A DNA stretch of 64,000 nucleotides. It comes from Halobacteriales archaeon QS_4_69_225. Its GTDB lineage: Archaea > Halobacteriota > Halobacteria > Halobacteriales > Haloarculaceae. How positions within the stretch are numbered: the stretch's first letter is position 1; each line of letters starts with the position of its first letter. The stretch covers positions 124,001 to 188,000 of the forward strand of contig PXRL01000026.1 in the NCBI GenBank assembly GCA_003020965.1, read 5' to 3'. The notes beneath the pieces are model-generated. The model ran no database searches. It was not told the origin of the DNA and saw only the letters and a list, made by a program, of their open reading frames with translations. Positions 1-8,391 of the stretch are shown here, piece by piece. The position numbers and the translations under genes were made by a program.

Positions 1-122
1 CGGAGGTGATCTGCAGCCGCTGTGAGGGCCACCTCGGCCACGTCTTCGACGACGGCCCCGACCCGACCGGCAAGCGCTACTGCATCAACGGCGCGGCCCT
101 CGACTTCGACGACGAGGAGTAA
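1..122 (+). CDS. msrB: peptide-methionine (R)-S-oxide reductase MsrB, C-terminal fragment (truncated by window edge)
   Basis: Frame from base 3 reads [39 protein letters not shown], the typical MsrB C-terminus (CxxC, GHLGHVF, RYCIN). Confidence 0.9.
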   Translation, partial: EVICSRCEGHLGHVFDDGPDPTGKRYCINGAALDFDDEE

Positions 123-255
123 CCGGCGGGATACCGGGGTCTCGTCGGCCCGCACCGTCGGCGCCGACGACTCCGGCGGGTAGGCGCCGGTTGTTTTATT
201 GTGTGTTGGTCACACGGAACGTAACACGTGGGCGTTCGAGGCGCCCCCCAGACAC

Positions 256-669
256 ATGGACGAGGACACACTCGAGCGGCCGGTCAAAGAGGTCATGAAC
301 AGCCCGGTACGGACCGTCGACTACGACACGTCGGTGGCGGACGCCGCACGGACGCTGACGAGAGATGATATCGGGTCGCTGGTCGTCGGCGACGACCCCA
401 TCGGCATCGTCGCCGAGTCGGACATCGTCGACGCCGTCGGCGCCGAACGCGACGTCGACCGCATGACGGTCGGTCAGGTGATGACGGAAGGCGTCACGAC
501 GGTCGACGCCGCCGACTCCGTCGAGACCGCCTGCGAGCGGATGCGCGACGAGGGCATCAAGAAGCTCCCCGTCACCGGCGACGACGGTCTGGCCGGCATC
601 ATCACGACGACCGACGTCACCCACGCGCTGGTGCCCGAACTCGACGACGTCATCACTGCCTTCCAGTGA
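256..669 (+). CDS. CBS-domain pair protein
   Basis: MDEDTLERPVKEVMNSPVRTVDYDTSVADAARTLTRDDIGSLVV...; two CBS repeats. ATG at 256 preferred over the ORF start at 199. Confidence 0.85.
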   Translation: MDEDTLERPVKEVMNSPVRTVDYDTSVADAARTLTRDDIGSLVVGDDPIGIVAESDIVDAVGAERDVDRMTVGQVMTEGVTTVDAADSVETACERMRDEGIKKLPVTGDDGLAGIITTTDVTHALVPELDDVITAFQ

Positions 670-754
670 CGGCGGCCGGCGGCCGCCCGGTCGCCGCGCC
701 GCGGGGCCGGCCGCGACCGACACCCTCTGGTGTGACCGCCGCCTACCGACCGGC

Positions 755-1777
755 ATGTCGGACCAGATGACGGCGGCGGTCGTATCCGAACCCGGTGCGG
801 AGTTCGAACTCGTCGAGCGTGCGGTGCCCGAGCCGGACCCCGGCGAGGTCCGGGTCGACGTCGAGGCCTGCGGCATCTGCCACAGCGACGCCTTCGTGAT
901 GGAGGGCACGTATCCTGGCGTCACGTACCCCCGGGTGCCGGGCCACGAGATCGCCGGCCGCGTCGACGCCGTCGGCGAGGGCGTCGAACGGCTGGCCGCC
1001 GGCGACCGCGTCGGCGTCGGCTGGCACGGCGGCCACTGCTTCGAGTGCGAACCGTGCCGCCGCGGGGAGTTCACCGCCTGTGAGAACGGCGACATCACCG
1101 GGCTGACCTACGACGGCGGCTACGCGGAGTACGCGACGGTGCCGGCGGAAGCCGTCGCGACCGTCCCGGAGGCGCTGGACGCCGTCGACGCCGCGCCGCT
1201 GCTGTGTGCCGGCGTCACGACGTACAACGCCCTGCGGAACACCGACGCCCGGCCGGGCGATCTCGTGGCGATCCAGGGCATCGGCGGGCTGGGCCACCTC
1301 GGCGTCCAGTACGCCCACGCCGTCGGCTTCGAGACGGTCGCCCTCTCGCGGAGCGCCGACAAGGAGCCGCTGGCGCTGGAACTGGGCGCCGACCACTTCC
1401 TCGACACGACCGAGACCGACCCCGCCGAACGCCTCCAGGAGCTCGGCGGCGCGTCGGTCGTCCTCGCGACGGCGCCGGCGAGCGAGGCCATCAGTTCGGT
1501 CGTCGGCGGGCTCGGCCTCGACGGCTCCGTCGTCGTCGTCGGCGTCCCGGGCGACCCCATCGAGGTCGACGGCGCGGAACTCGTCGGCGCCCGTTCCGGC
1601 GTCGAAGGGTGGGCCTCCGGCCACGCCCGCGACTCCCAGGACACCCTCGAGTTCAGCGCGCTCCGGGACATCGCTCCGGAGGTCGAGACGTTCCCGCTGT
1701 CGGAGGTCTCGGCGGCCTACGAACGGATGATCGACAACGAGGCCCGCTTCCGGGTCGTCCTCGAACCCGGCGCGTAG
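755..1777 (+). CDS. zinc-dependent alcohol dehydrogenase (MDR family)
   Basis: CGICHSD, GHEIAGRVDAVGEGV, structural zinc cysteines, IQGIGGLGHLGVQYA Rossmann motif. Confidence 0.92.
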   Translation: MSDQMTAAVVSEPGAEFELVERAVPEPDPGEVRVDVEACGICHSDAFVMEGTYPGVTYPRVPGHEIAGRVDAVGEGVERLAAGDRVGVGWHGGHCFECEPCRRGEFTACENGDITGLTYDGGYAEYATVPAEAVATVPEALDAVDAAPLLCAGVTTYNALRNTDARPGDLVAIQGIGGLGHLGVQYAHAVGFETVALSRSADKEPLALELGADHFLDTTETDPAERLQELGGASVVLATAPASEAISSVVGGLGLDGSVVVVGVPGDPIEVDGAELVGARSGVEGWASGHARDSQDTLEFSALRDIAPEVETFPLSEVSAAYERMIDNEARFRVVLEPGA

Positions 1778-1964
1778 GGCGGCGCTTCCGCGCGAGCGTT
1801 CCGTCGGCGGTCTTCGACTCGTGGCTCTACGGGCGAAGAACGGCTCGAGACGCGACGCGTGCGGACGGCCGAGCCGTCGCTTCTCGACGGAGACGACGGA
1901 AAGTGAGACGCCTACGGGAGTTCGGCCCACCGCGCGGGACGGCGAGAGCCGTCCGCGCCGGGAG

Positions 1965-2039
1965 TGGGCCAAACCGGATTTGAACCGGTGACCTCCCGGT
2001 TATCAGCCGAGCGCTCATACCTAGCTGAGCTATTGGCCC
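1965..2039 (-). tRNA. tRNA-Ile (GAU anticodon)
   Basis: Reverse complement GGGCCAATAGCTCAGCTAGGTATGAGCGCTCGGCTGATAACCGGGAGGTCACCGGTTCAAATCCGGTTTGGCCCA folds as a cloverleaf; anticodon loop CTGATAA; TTCAAATC T-loop. Confidence 0.95.
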
Positions 2040-2111
2040 TAGGTAGGCGCACCCGGACGTAGCGCCGTGGTTCGTTTAAACGTTTCTTTCGACGGGCGGC
2101 GGTGCCGTCGG

Positions 2112-2663
2112 TCACCGCTCGCCTGTCTCGGTCTCGGCGTCAGCGTCGCCCTCGTCGTCGGGGTCGGTGAACTCGTAGGCGTCCTCGTCGACGTCGACGG
2201 GGTCGCCGCCACCGTCGCCGGGGACCGTCTCGCCGTCGCCGTCGCCCGGGAAGCCGCCGACGTAGACGTTGCCGCTCGCGAGGCCGCCGGTCTTGGCGTC
2301 GGCGTACGGCCGGACGACGTAGCGCTTCGTGGCGCCGCGGATGACGTACCGCGACGGCGGCAGCACGAACAGCAGGCCGACGAGGTCGGTGACGAGCCCC
2401 GGCGTCAGCATCAACGCCCCGGCGACGAGCAACAGCCCGCCGTCAAGGAGCTCGTCGGTGGGGACCTCGCCGCGGGCGACCTTCTGTCGGAGTTTCGAGG
2501 AGGTGTGTCGGCCCTCGGCGCGGACGAGCAGCAGCCCCAAGAGTGCCGTCAGCACGACGATGGCGACGGTGGGGACCGGGCCGAGCCGCGTCGCCAGCAC
2601 GACGAGCAGCATCACGTCCAGCAGGGGCACGAGCAGCAGGACGCCGATGACCCGCAGGTCCAT
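2112..2663 (-). CDS. FxsA family membrane protein
   Basis: MDLRVIGVLLLVPLLDVMLLVVLATRLGPVPTVAIVVLTALLGLLLVRAEG...GGLLLVAGALMLTPGLVTDLVGLLFVLP matches FxsA; acidic tail. Confidence 0.85.
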   Translation of the reverse strand: MDLRVIGVLLLVPLLDVMLLVVLATRLGPVPTVAIVVLTALLGLLLVRAEGRHTSSKLRQKVARGEVPTDELLDGGLLLVAGALMLTPGLVTDLVGLLFVLPPSRYVIRGATKRYVVRPYADAKTGGLASGNVYVGGFPGDGDGETVPGDGGGDPVDVDEDAYEFTDPDDEGDADAETETGER

Positions 2664-2888
2664 ACCGTCGTTACCGCCGGCCGGCTGAAAACGTTTCCGA
2701 GATGCCGGACGGTAGCGTTTCGTTGAAGGGAGTAGCGTCTTTCGGCGGTGATGAGGGCGTCTCCGAACGTCTCCTCCCGTTCGAGGTCCCGCCCGGCGCC
2801 GGCTGGCCGGCCGGCTCTCGCGTAACTGAACACCGCCCGCCGGGCGACACCGACACGGCCTTGTGCGGCGGTCGGCTTGACCCGGGTG

Positions 2889-4409
2889 ATGCGAGCCGCG
2901 CTGGTGATACTCGACGGCTGGGGGCTCGGGAGCGGCGACGACGCGGGCCGCGACGCCGTCGCGGCCGCGGCGACGCCGACCCTCGACCGGCTCCGGGCGG
3001 CGGGGGCGTCCGGCACCCTCGAGACCCACGGCCGCCGGGTCGGCCTCCCCGAGGGGCAGATGGGCAACAGCGAGGTCGGCCATCTCAACATCGGCGCCGG
3101 CCGCGTCGTCACGCAGGACTCCGCACGGATCACCGACGACGCCGAGGCCGGCCGTCTCGCCGAGGACGACGCCATCGCCGACGCCTTCGATCGCGTCCGC
3201 CGGCGGGACGGCCGCGTCCACTTCGCGGGACTGGTGTCGGACGGCGGCGTTCACTCCCGGCAGTCGCACCTCCACGCCCTCCTCGAACGAGCCGCCGAGG
3301 CCGGCGTCGAGGCCGTCACCCACGCCTTCACCGACGGCCGGGACACGCCGCCGACGAGTGGTGCCGACCACCTCGCGGCGCTGGAGGCCGCCGTCGACGA
3401 ACACGGTACCGGCGACGTGGCGACGGTCTGTGGCCGCTACTACGCGATGGACCGCGACGAGAACTGGGAGCGGACGAAACGGGCCTACGACGCCATCGTC
3501 GACCGGGAGGCACCGTACACGGCCGACTCCGCCGTCGCAGCAGTCGAGGCGGCCTACGACCGCGACGTCACCGACGAGTACGTCGAGCCGACGCTCGTCG
3601 CGGGCGGGCCGCCGCTGGCGGACGACGACGCGGTCGTCTTCGTCAACTTCCGGGCGGACCGCGCCCGCCAGCTCGTCCGGATGCTGGCCGGGGTCGACCC
3701 CGAGTGGCCCACCGAGGCCGCGCCGCCGGACGCCCGGGTCGTCACCATGACCGAGTACGACGACGACTTCGACCTGCCGGTGGCGTACCCGCCGCTCGAG
3801 CCCGAGCGGACCCTCGGCGAGGCCGTCGCCGACGCCGGCCACACGCAACTGCGGGCCGCCGAGTCCGAGAAGTACGCCCACGTCACCTACTTCCTCGACG
3901 GCGGCCGGGAGGGCGCCTTCGACGGCGAGCGCCGCGAGATCGTCGACAGCCCGGACGTGGCGACCTACGACGAGCGGCCCGAGATGTCGGCCGCGGAGTT
4001 GACCGACCGCGTGGTCGAGCGGGTCGAGACGGACGACCCCGACGTCCTCGTCTGCAACTACGCCAACCCGGACATGGTCGGTCACACGGGCGACTTCGAG
4101 GCGGCCGTCGCGGCCGTCGAAGCCGTCGACGCGGCGCTCGGGCGCCTCGAGGCGGCCGTCCGCGAGGCCGGCGGCCACCTGCTCGTGACTGCCGACCACG
4201 GCAACGCCGACGACATGGGCACGCCCGAGGACCCCCATACCGCCCACACCACGAACCCGGTCCCGTTCGTCTACGTGGCGCCGGACGGCACCGACGGCGA
4301 TCGGACGGTCCGGGCCGGCGGGACGCTGGCCGACGTCGCGCCGACGCTACTGGGGCTCGCCGACGTTCCGGTTCCCGACGCGATGACCGGCGAGAGCCTG
4401 CTCGAATGA
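2889..4409 (+). CDS. gpmI: 2,3-bisphosphoglycerate-independent phosphoglycerate mutase
   Basis: ALVILDGWG, GQMGNSEVGHLNIGAGRVV, FTDGRDTPP, TADHGNAD, HTTNPVPFV motifs. Confidence 0.95.
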   Translation: MRAALVILDGWGLGSGDDAGRDAVAAAATPTLDRLRAAGASGTLETHGRRVGLPEGQMGNSEVGHLNIGAGRVVTQDSARITDDAEAGRLAEDDAIADAFDRVRRRDGRVHFAGLVSDGGVHSRQSHLHALLERAAEAGVEAVTHAFTDGRDTPPTSGADHLAALEAAVDEHGTGDVATVCGRYYAMDRDENWERTKRAYDAIVDREAPYTADSAVAAVEAAYDRDVTDEYVEPTLVAGGPPLADDDAVVFVNFRADRARQLVRMLAGVDPEWPTEAAPPDARVVTMTEYDDDFDLPVAYPPLEPERTLGEAVADAGHTQLRAAESEKYAHVTYFLDGGREGAFDGERREIVDSPDVATYDERPEMSAAELTDRVVERVETDDPDVLVCNYANPDMVGHTGDFEAAVAAVEAVDAALGRLEAAVREAGGHLLVTADHGNADDMGTPEDPHTAHTTNPVPFVYVAPDGTDGDRTVRAGGTLADVAPTLLGLADVPVPDAMTGESLLE

Positions 4410-4458
4410 TCGTCGGCCAGAATGTTTATGATTACAGACACGAACTGAGCCGAACGCA

Positions 4459-4698
4459 ATGAGCGACAGCAGCTTGGGCCCGCTCCTGATACTCGGGATG
4501 GTAGCGCTGATAGCCGGTGCCATCGCTCTCGTGTACGGACACATGGAACTGCTGGAGGCCCAGCAGGACTCCGGGTTCTTCGCGATGGGCGGTGGCGACG
4601 ACGGAGAGGCGATGAAGTGGCAGATGGTGCGGCTCGGCGGCCTCGTCGTCGCGGCCGTCGGGGGCGTCCTGACCTTCTCCGGCGCCGTCAACGACTGA
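4459..4698 (+). CDS. small two-TM membrane protein, uncharacterised
   Basis: 79 aa, two hydrophobic segments; start shortly downstream of gpmI. Confidence 0.7.
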   Translation: MSDSSLGPLLILGMVALIAGAIALVYGHMELLEAQQDSGFFAMGGGDDGEAMKWQMVRLGGLVVAAVGGVLTFSGAVND

Positions 4699-4708
4699 AC
4701 AACCCGTT

Positions 4709-5533
4709 TCATCCCTTCTCGCGGCCGGTCCGGAACGAGAGGTCCAGCGACGCCGCCGAGTGCGTCAGACTCCCTAGCGAGACGACGTCGACGCCCGTGG
4801 CGGCGTAGTCGGGCACCTCGTCGACGGTGATCCCGCCGGAGGCCTCCGTGAGCGCGCCGCCGTCGACGGCCGCGACGGCCCGCTCGGTCTCGGCGGGGGT
4901 CATGTTGTCCAGCAGCACCACGTCGGCGCCGGCCTCGACGGCCCGCGGCGCGTCGCCGGGCGTCTCGACCTCGACTTCCACCTTCGTCGCGAAGGAGGCC
5001 CGCTCGCGGAACCGCTCGACGGCCTCGGTCATCCCGAGTTCCTCGACGTGGTTGTCCTTGACCATCACCATGTGCGAGAGGTCGAGTCGGTGGGTGTCGC
5101 CGCCGCCGGCGGCGACCGCGCGCTTCTCGACGCCGCGGAGGCCGGGCGTCGTCTTGCGGGTGCCCGCGACCCGGACCTCGTCGCTCACCCCGCGGGCGGC
5201 CTCGACGGCCCGCCGGGTGCGGGTGGCGACGCCGGAGGCATGGCCGGCGACGTTGACCGCCACGCGCTCGCCGCGCAGCACCTCCCTCGCGGGCCCCTCG
5301 ACGCGGAGGACGGCGTCGCCCGGTTCGACCCGCTCGCCCGCCTCGAGGCGGTCCGTCACCGCGACGTCGAGGTACTCGAAGACGGCCGCGGCGGCGTCGA
5401 GGCCGGCGACGACGCCCGGTTCCGTGGCGACCAGCCGGCCGGCCGTCTCGCCGGGGACGTCGTTGGTGACGTCGTGGTGACCGAGGTCCTCCCGGAGCCA
5501 CCGCTCGACCTGCGAGCGCTCAATCGGCGTCAA
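4709..5533 (-). CDS. nadC: nicotinate-nucleotide pyrophosphorylase (carboxylating)
   Basis: GTRKTTPGLRGVEKRAVAAGGGDTHRLDLSHMVMVKDNH signature; adjacent to nadB/nadA. Confidence 0.95.
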   Translation of the reverse strand: MTPIERSQVERWLREDLGHHDVTNDVPGETAGRLVATEPGVVAGLDAAAAVFEYLDVAVTDRLEAGERVEPGDAVLRVEGPAREVLRGERVAVNVAGHASGVATRTRRAVEAARGVSDEVRVAGTRKTTPGLRGVEKRAVAAGGGDTHRLDLSHMVMVKDNHVEELGMTEAVERFRERASFATKVEVEVETPGDAPRAVEAGADVVLLDNMTPAETERAVAAVDGGALTEASGGITVDEVPDYAATGVDVVSLGSLTHSAASLDLSFRTGREKG

Positions 5534-7112
5534 CGGTCGCGCCCTCCTCGAGGTGGTGACAGCCCCGGGAGCGGTCGTTCTCGGCGGCCGCCCGGGCGAC
5601 GAGCAGGGCCGTCACGGCGGCGTTGCGCAGCTCGTACAGCGACCGGCTGGTCCGGGTGCGGGTGTAGGCGTCGACCTCGCCCTTCAGTCGCCGGAGCACG
5701 CCCGCCGCGCGCCGGAGGTCGTCGGGCGTCCGCCGGATGCCGACGTAGTCGTCCATGACGCGGCGGAGCCGGACGAACTTCTCCTCGGCGAAGCCGTCGG
5801 GCATCGCCGGGTCCCGGTCGAGCAGGTCGGGCGCCTCGACCGGCTCGGGGTCGTGGCCGGCGGCGGCCTCGCCGGCCCGCAGCCCCCACACCAGCGACTC
5901 CAGCAGGCTCGTCGACGCCAGCCGGTTGGCGCCGTGGACGCCCGTCCGGGCGCACTCGCCGGCGGCGAACAGCCGGTCCAGCGACGCCCGACCCTCGGTG
6001 TCGACGTCGATGCCACCACAGAGGAAGTGCTCGGCGGGCGCGACCGGAATCCCGTCGGCCGGGTCGACGCCGCGGCGCTCGCACTCGGCGTACAGGTCCG
6101 GGAACTCGCTCTCGAAGTCGAGCGGCGAAACACCGGAAGAGCCGAGCTCTTCCGAGCGTCGTCTCGCTTCGCTCGACGACACGTCCAGTCTCACCTCGCC
6201 GGTTCGCTCGCGTTCCTGCTTGACGGCGCGGGCGACCACGTCGCGGGGGGCGAGTTCGGCGTCGGCGTGGTAGTCGGGCATGAACCGCTCTCGGTCCCCG
6301 TTCCGCAGTAGGGCGCCCTCCCCGCGGACGGCCTCGCTGAGGAGGAAGGTGCCTTGGCCGCCCTCGCCACCCGCGAAGGCCGTCGGATGGAACTGGACGT
6401 ACTCCATGTCCGCGACGTCGGCGCCGGCGAGCGCCGCCATGGCGATGCCGTCGCCGGTGGCCGTCGCCGGGTTCGTCGACCGCCGGTAGCACGACCCGAC
6501 CCCGCCCGTCGCCAGCACCGTCGCGCCGGCGACACAGGGCGCCCGCTCGCCGTCCCGCTCCAGGATGGCGCCGTGGACGCGACCCTCGTGGGTGACGAGC
6601 TCGAGGGCGGCGGTGTCCTCCAGTATCTCGACGCGATCGTGGTCGGCGAGGTGGCTCAGGAACGGCGCCAGCAGGTGCCGGCCGGTCGAGGCGTCGACGT
6701 GGAGGATGCGCGCCTCGCTGTGGGCGGCCTCGCGGCCGTAGTCGAAGGCTTCGTCGCCGTAGCCCGAAGCGCGACGAGATTGCGTCGCGGGCTCGGACCC
6801 GCCGTCGAAGTCGACGTCCAGCGTCTCGACGAACACGTCGCGGACGGCCCCGTCGGCCGCCGAGACGAGCACGTCGACCGCCTCCGGGTCGGCGGCACCG
6901 GCGCCCGCCTTGAGGATGTCCTGCTTGAACGTCTCGGGGTCGCCGCGGGCGACGGCGACGCCGCCCTGCGCCCAGTACGATGTCGAGTCCTCGGGTCGGG
7001 AGGCCTTCGTCGCCAGCGTCACTTCGTCGCCCCGCCGGGCGGCCGCCAGCGCGGCCGCACAGCCGGCGATGCCGCTGCCGACGACCAGCAGGTCAGTCTC
7101 GCGCTCTTGCAT
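5520..7112 (-). CDS. nadB: L-aspartate oxidase
   Basis: VVGSGIAGCAAALAAARRGDEVTLATK, EYVQFHPTA, HFLCGGIDVDTEGRASLDRLFAAGECARTGVHGANRLASTSLLE. Confidence 0.95.
   Translation of the reverse strand: MQERETDLLVVGSGIAGCAAALAAARRGDEVTLATKASRPEDSTSYWAQGGVAVARGDPETFKQDILKAGAGAADPEAVDVLVSAADGAVRDVFVETLDVDFDGGSEPATQSRRASGYGDEAFDYGREAAHSEARILHVDASTGRHLLAPFLSHLADHDRVEILEDTAALELVTHEGRVHGAILERDGERAPCVAGATVLATGGVGSCYRRSTNPATATGDGIAMAALAGADVADMEYVQFHPTAFAGGEGGQGTFLLSEAVRGEGALLRNGDRERFMPDYHADAELAPRDVVARAVKQERERTGEVRLDVSSSEARRRSEELGSSGVSPLDFESEFPDLYAECERRGVDPADGIPVAPAEHFLCGGIDVDTEGRASLDRLFAAGECARTGVHGANRLASTSLLESLVWGLRAGEAAAGHDPEPVEAPDLLDRDPAMPDGFAEEKFVRLRRVMDDYVGIRRTPDDLRRAAGVLRRLKGEVDAYTRTRTSRSLYELRNAAVTALLVARAAAENDRSRGCHHLEEGATVDAD
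6134..6180 (-). repeat. palindromic insert inside nadB (two adjacent hairpins)
   Basis: CGGAAGAGC-CGA-GCTCTTCCG (6134-6154) and GTCGTCTCGC-TTC-GCTCGACGAC (6158-6180; 10-3-10 with two internal mismatches). Encodes SSSEARRRSEELGSSGV, unlike usual NadB sequence. Confidence 0.75.
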
Positions 7113-7118
7113 CCTGTT

Positions 7119-8255
7119 CTACACCTCCAGCATCCGCTCGAGGGCCAGCCCGGCCAGTTCCTTCTCGCGGGGGTCCACCTCGACGACGTTGCGCTCGATT
7201 CCGTCGGCCAGTCCCTCCAGCACCCACGTCAGGTAGTTGGGGTCGACCTGTCGCATCGCGTTGCAGTCCATGCAGGCGTCGCCGCACAGCGGCAGCACCT
7301 CCACCTCGGGGTGCCACCGCTGGAGGTGGTTGGTGAGGTGGATTTCGGTGCCGATGGCCCACGTCTCGCCGGGGTCGGCGTTCTCGACGGTCTCGCAGAT
7401 GGTCGACGTCGAGCCGGCGACGTCGGCGGCCTCGACGACCTCGCGGCGGCATTCGGGGTGGACGATGACGTTACCGTCGGGGTGGGCCTCCCGGAACGAC
7501 TCGACGTGCCGTTCGGTGAACCGCTCGTGGACCTGGCAGTAGCCGTCCCACAGGACGATGTCGGCGTCGGCGACTTCGGCGGCGTCGGCGGCCTCGGGGT
7601 CCCAGGGGTCCCACTCGGCGGTGGCGTCGGCCATCCCCAGCCGGTGGGCCGTGTTGTCGCCGAGGTGCTTGTCGGGCAGGAACAGCACCTTGTCGCCGCG
7701 CTCGAAGGCGTACTCGAAGGCCTTGTGGGCGTTCGAGGAGGTACAGACCAGCCCGCCCTGCTCGGCGCAGAACGCCTTCAGGTCGGCGTAGCTGTTCATG
7801 TACGTGATGGGGATGATGTTCTCGTCGTCGTCGGCCGCCTCGTTCAGCTCCGTCCAGGCGGCGTCGACCTGCAGCGCCTCGGCCATCCCCGCCATCGGAC
7901 AGGACGCCTCCATGCTCGGCAGGATCACCGTCTGGTCGTCGTCGGTGATGATGTCGGCGGATTCGGCCATGAACGTCACGCCACAGAAGACGACGTAGTC
8001 GGCGTCGGCCTCCGCGGCGTGCTTGCTCAGCTGGTAGGAGTCGCCGATGAAATCCGCGTGCTCGACGATCTCCCGGCGCTGGTAGTTGTGCCCCAGGATG
8101 ATCACGTCGTCGCCCAGCTCCGCGCGGGCGGACTCGATGCGCTCGGCCCGCTCGGCCTCCGCGAGGTCGCGGTAGGCCGGCGGCAACTGCTCGAGGTTGT
8201 CGTACTTGAACAGGCTCAGGTCGGTCTCGAAATCGACCGTCTCCATCTCTGGCAT
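7119..8255 (-). CDS. nadA: quinolinate synthase
   Basis: ILGHNYQRREIVEHADFIGDSYQLSKHAAEADADYVVFCGVTFMAESADI; cysteine motifs; clustered with nadB/nadC. Start among MPEM/METV uncertain. Confidence 0.95.
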   Translation of the reverse strand: MPEMETVDFETDLSLFKYDNLEQLPPAYRDLAEAERAERIESARAELGDDVIILGHNYQRREIVEHADFIGDSYQLSKHAAEADADYVVFCGVTFMAESADIITDDDQTVILPSMEASCPMAGMAEALQVDAAWTELNEAADDDENIIPITYMNSYADLKAFCAEQGGLVCTSSNAHKAFEYAFERGDKVLFLPDKHLGDNTAHRLGMADATAEWDPWDPEAADAAEVADADIVLWDGYCQVHERFTERHVESFREAHPDGNVIVHPECRREVVEAADVAGSTSTICETVENADPGETWAIGTEIHLTNHLQRWHPEVEVLPLCGDACMDCNAMRQVDPNYLTWVLEGLADGIERNVVEVDPREKELAGLALERMLEV

Positions 8256-8391
8256 GAATGATGCCTCAGTAACTATCTCTACGGACCGGGCTATTGATAA
8301 GATTTCTTCTTCAATACCGGGATCACCGGAGAGATGGTGTCGCAATTCGCCGGCGGCCGGGCCGAACTCCTACCGACGGCGGCCGCGGCGG

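Noticed and set aside
2112-4247. 711-aa minus-strand ORF covering gpmI
   Set aside because: Antisense to gpmI; only its C-terminal part (FxsA, 2112-2663) is real. Long antisense ORFs are common at this GC content.
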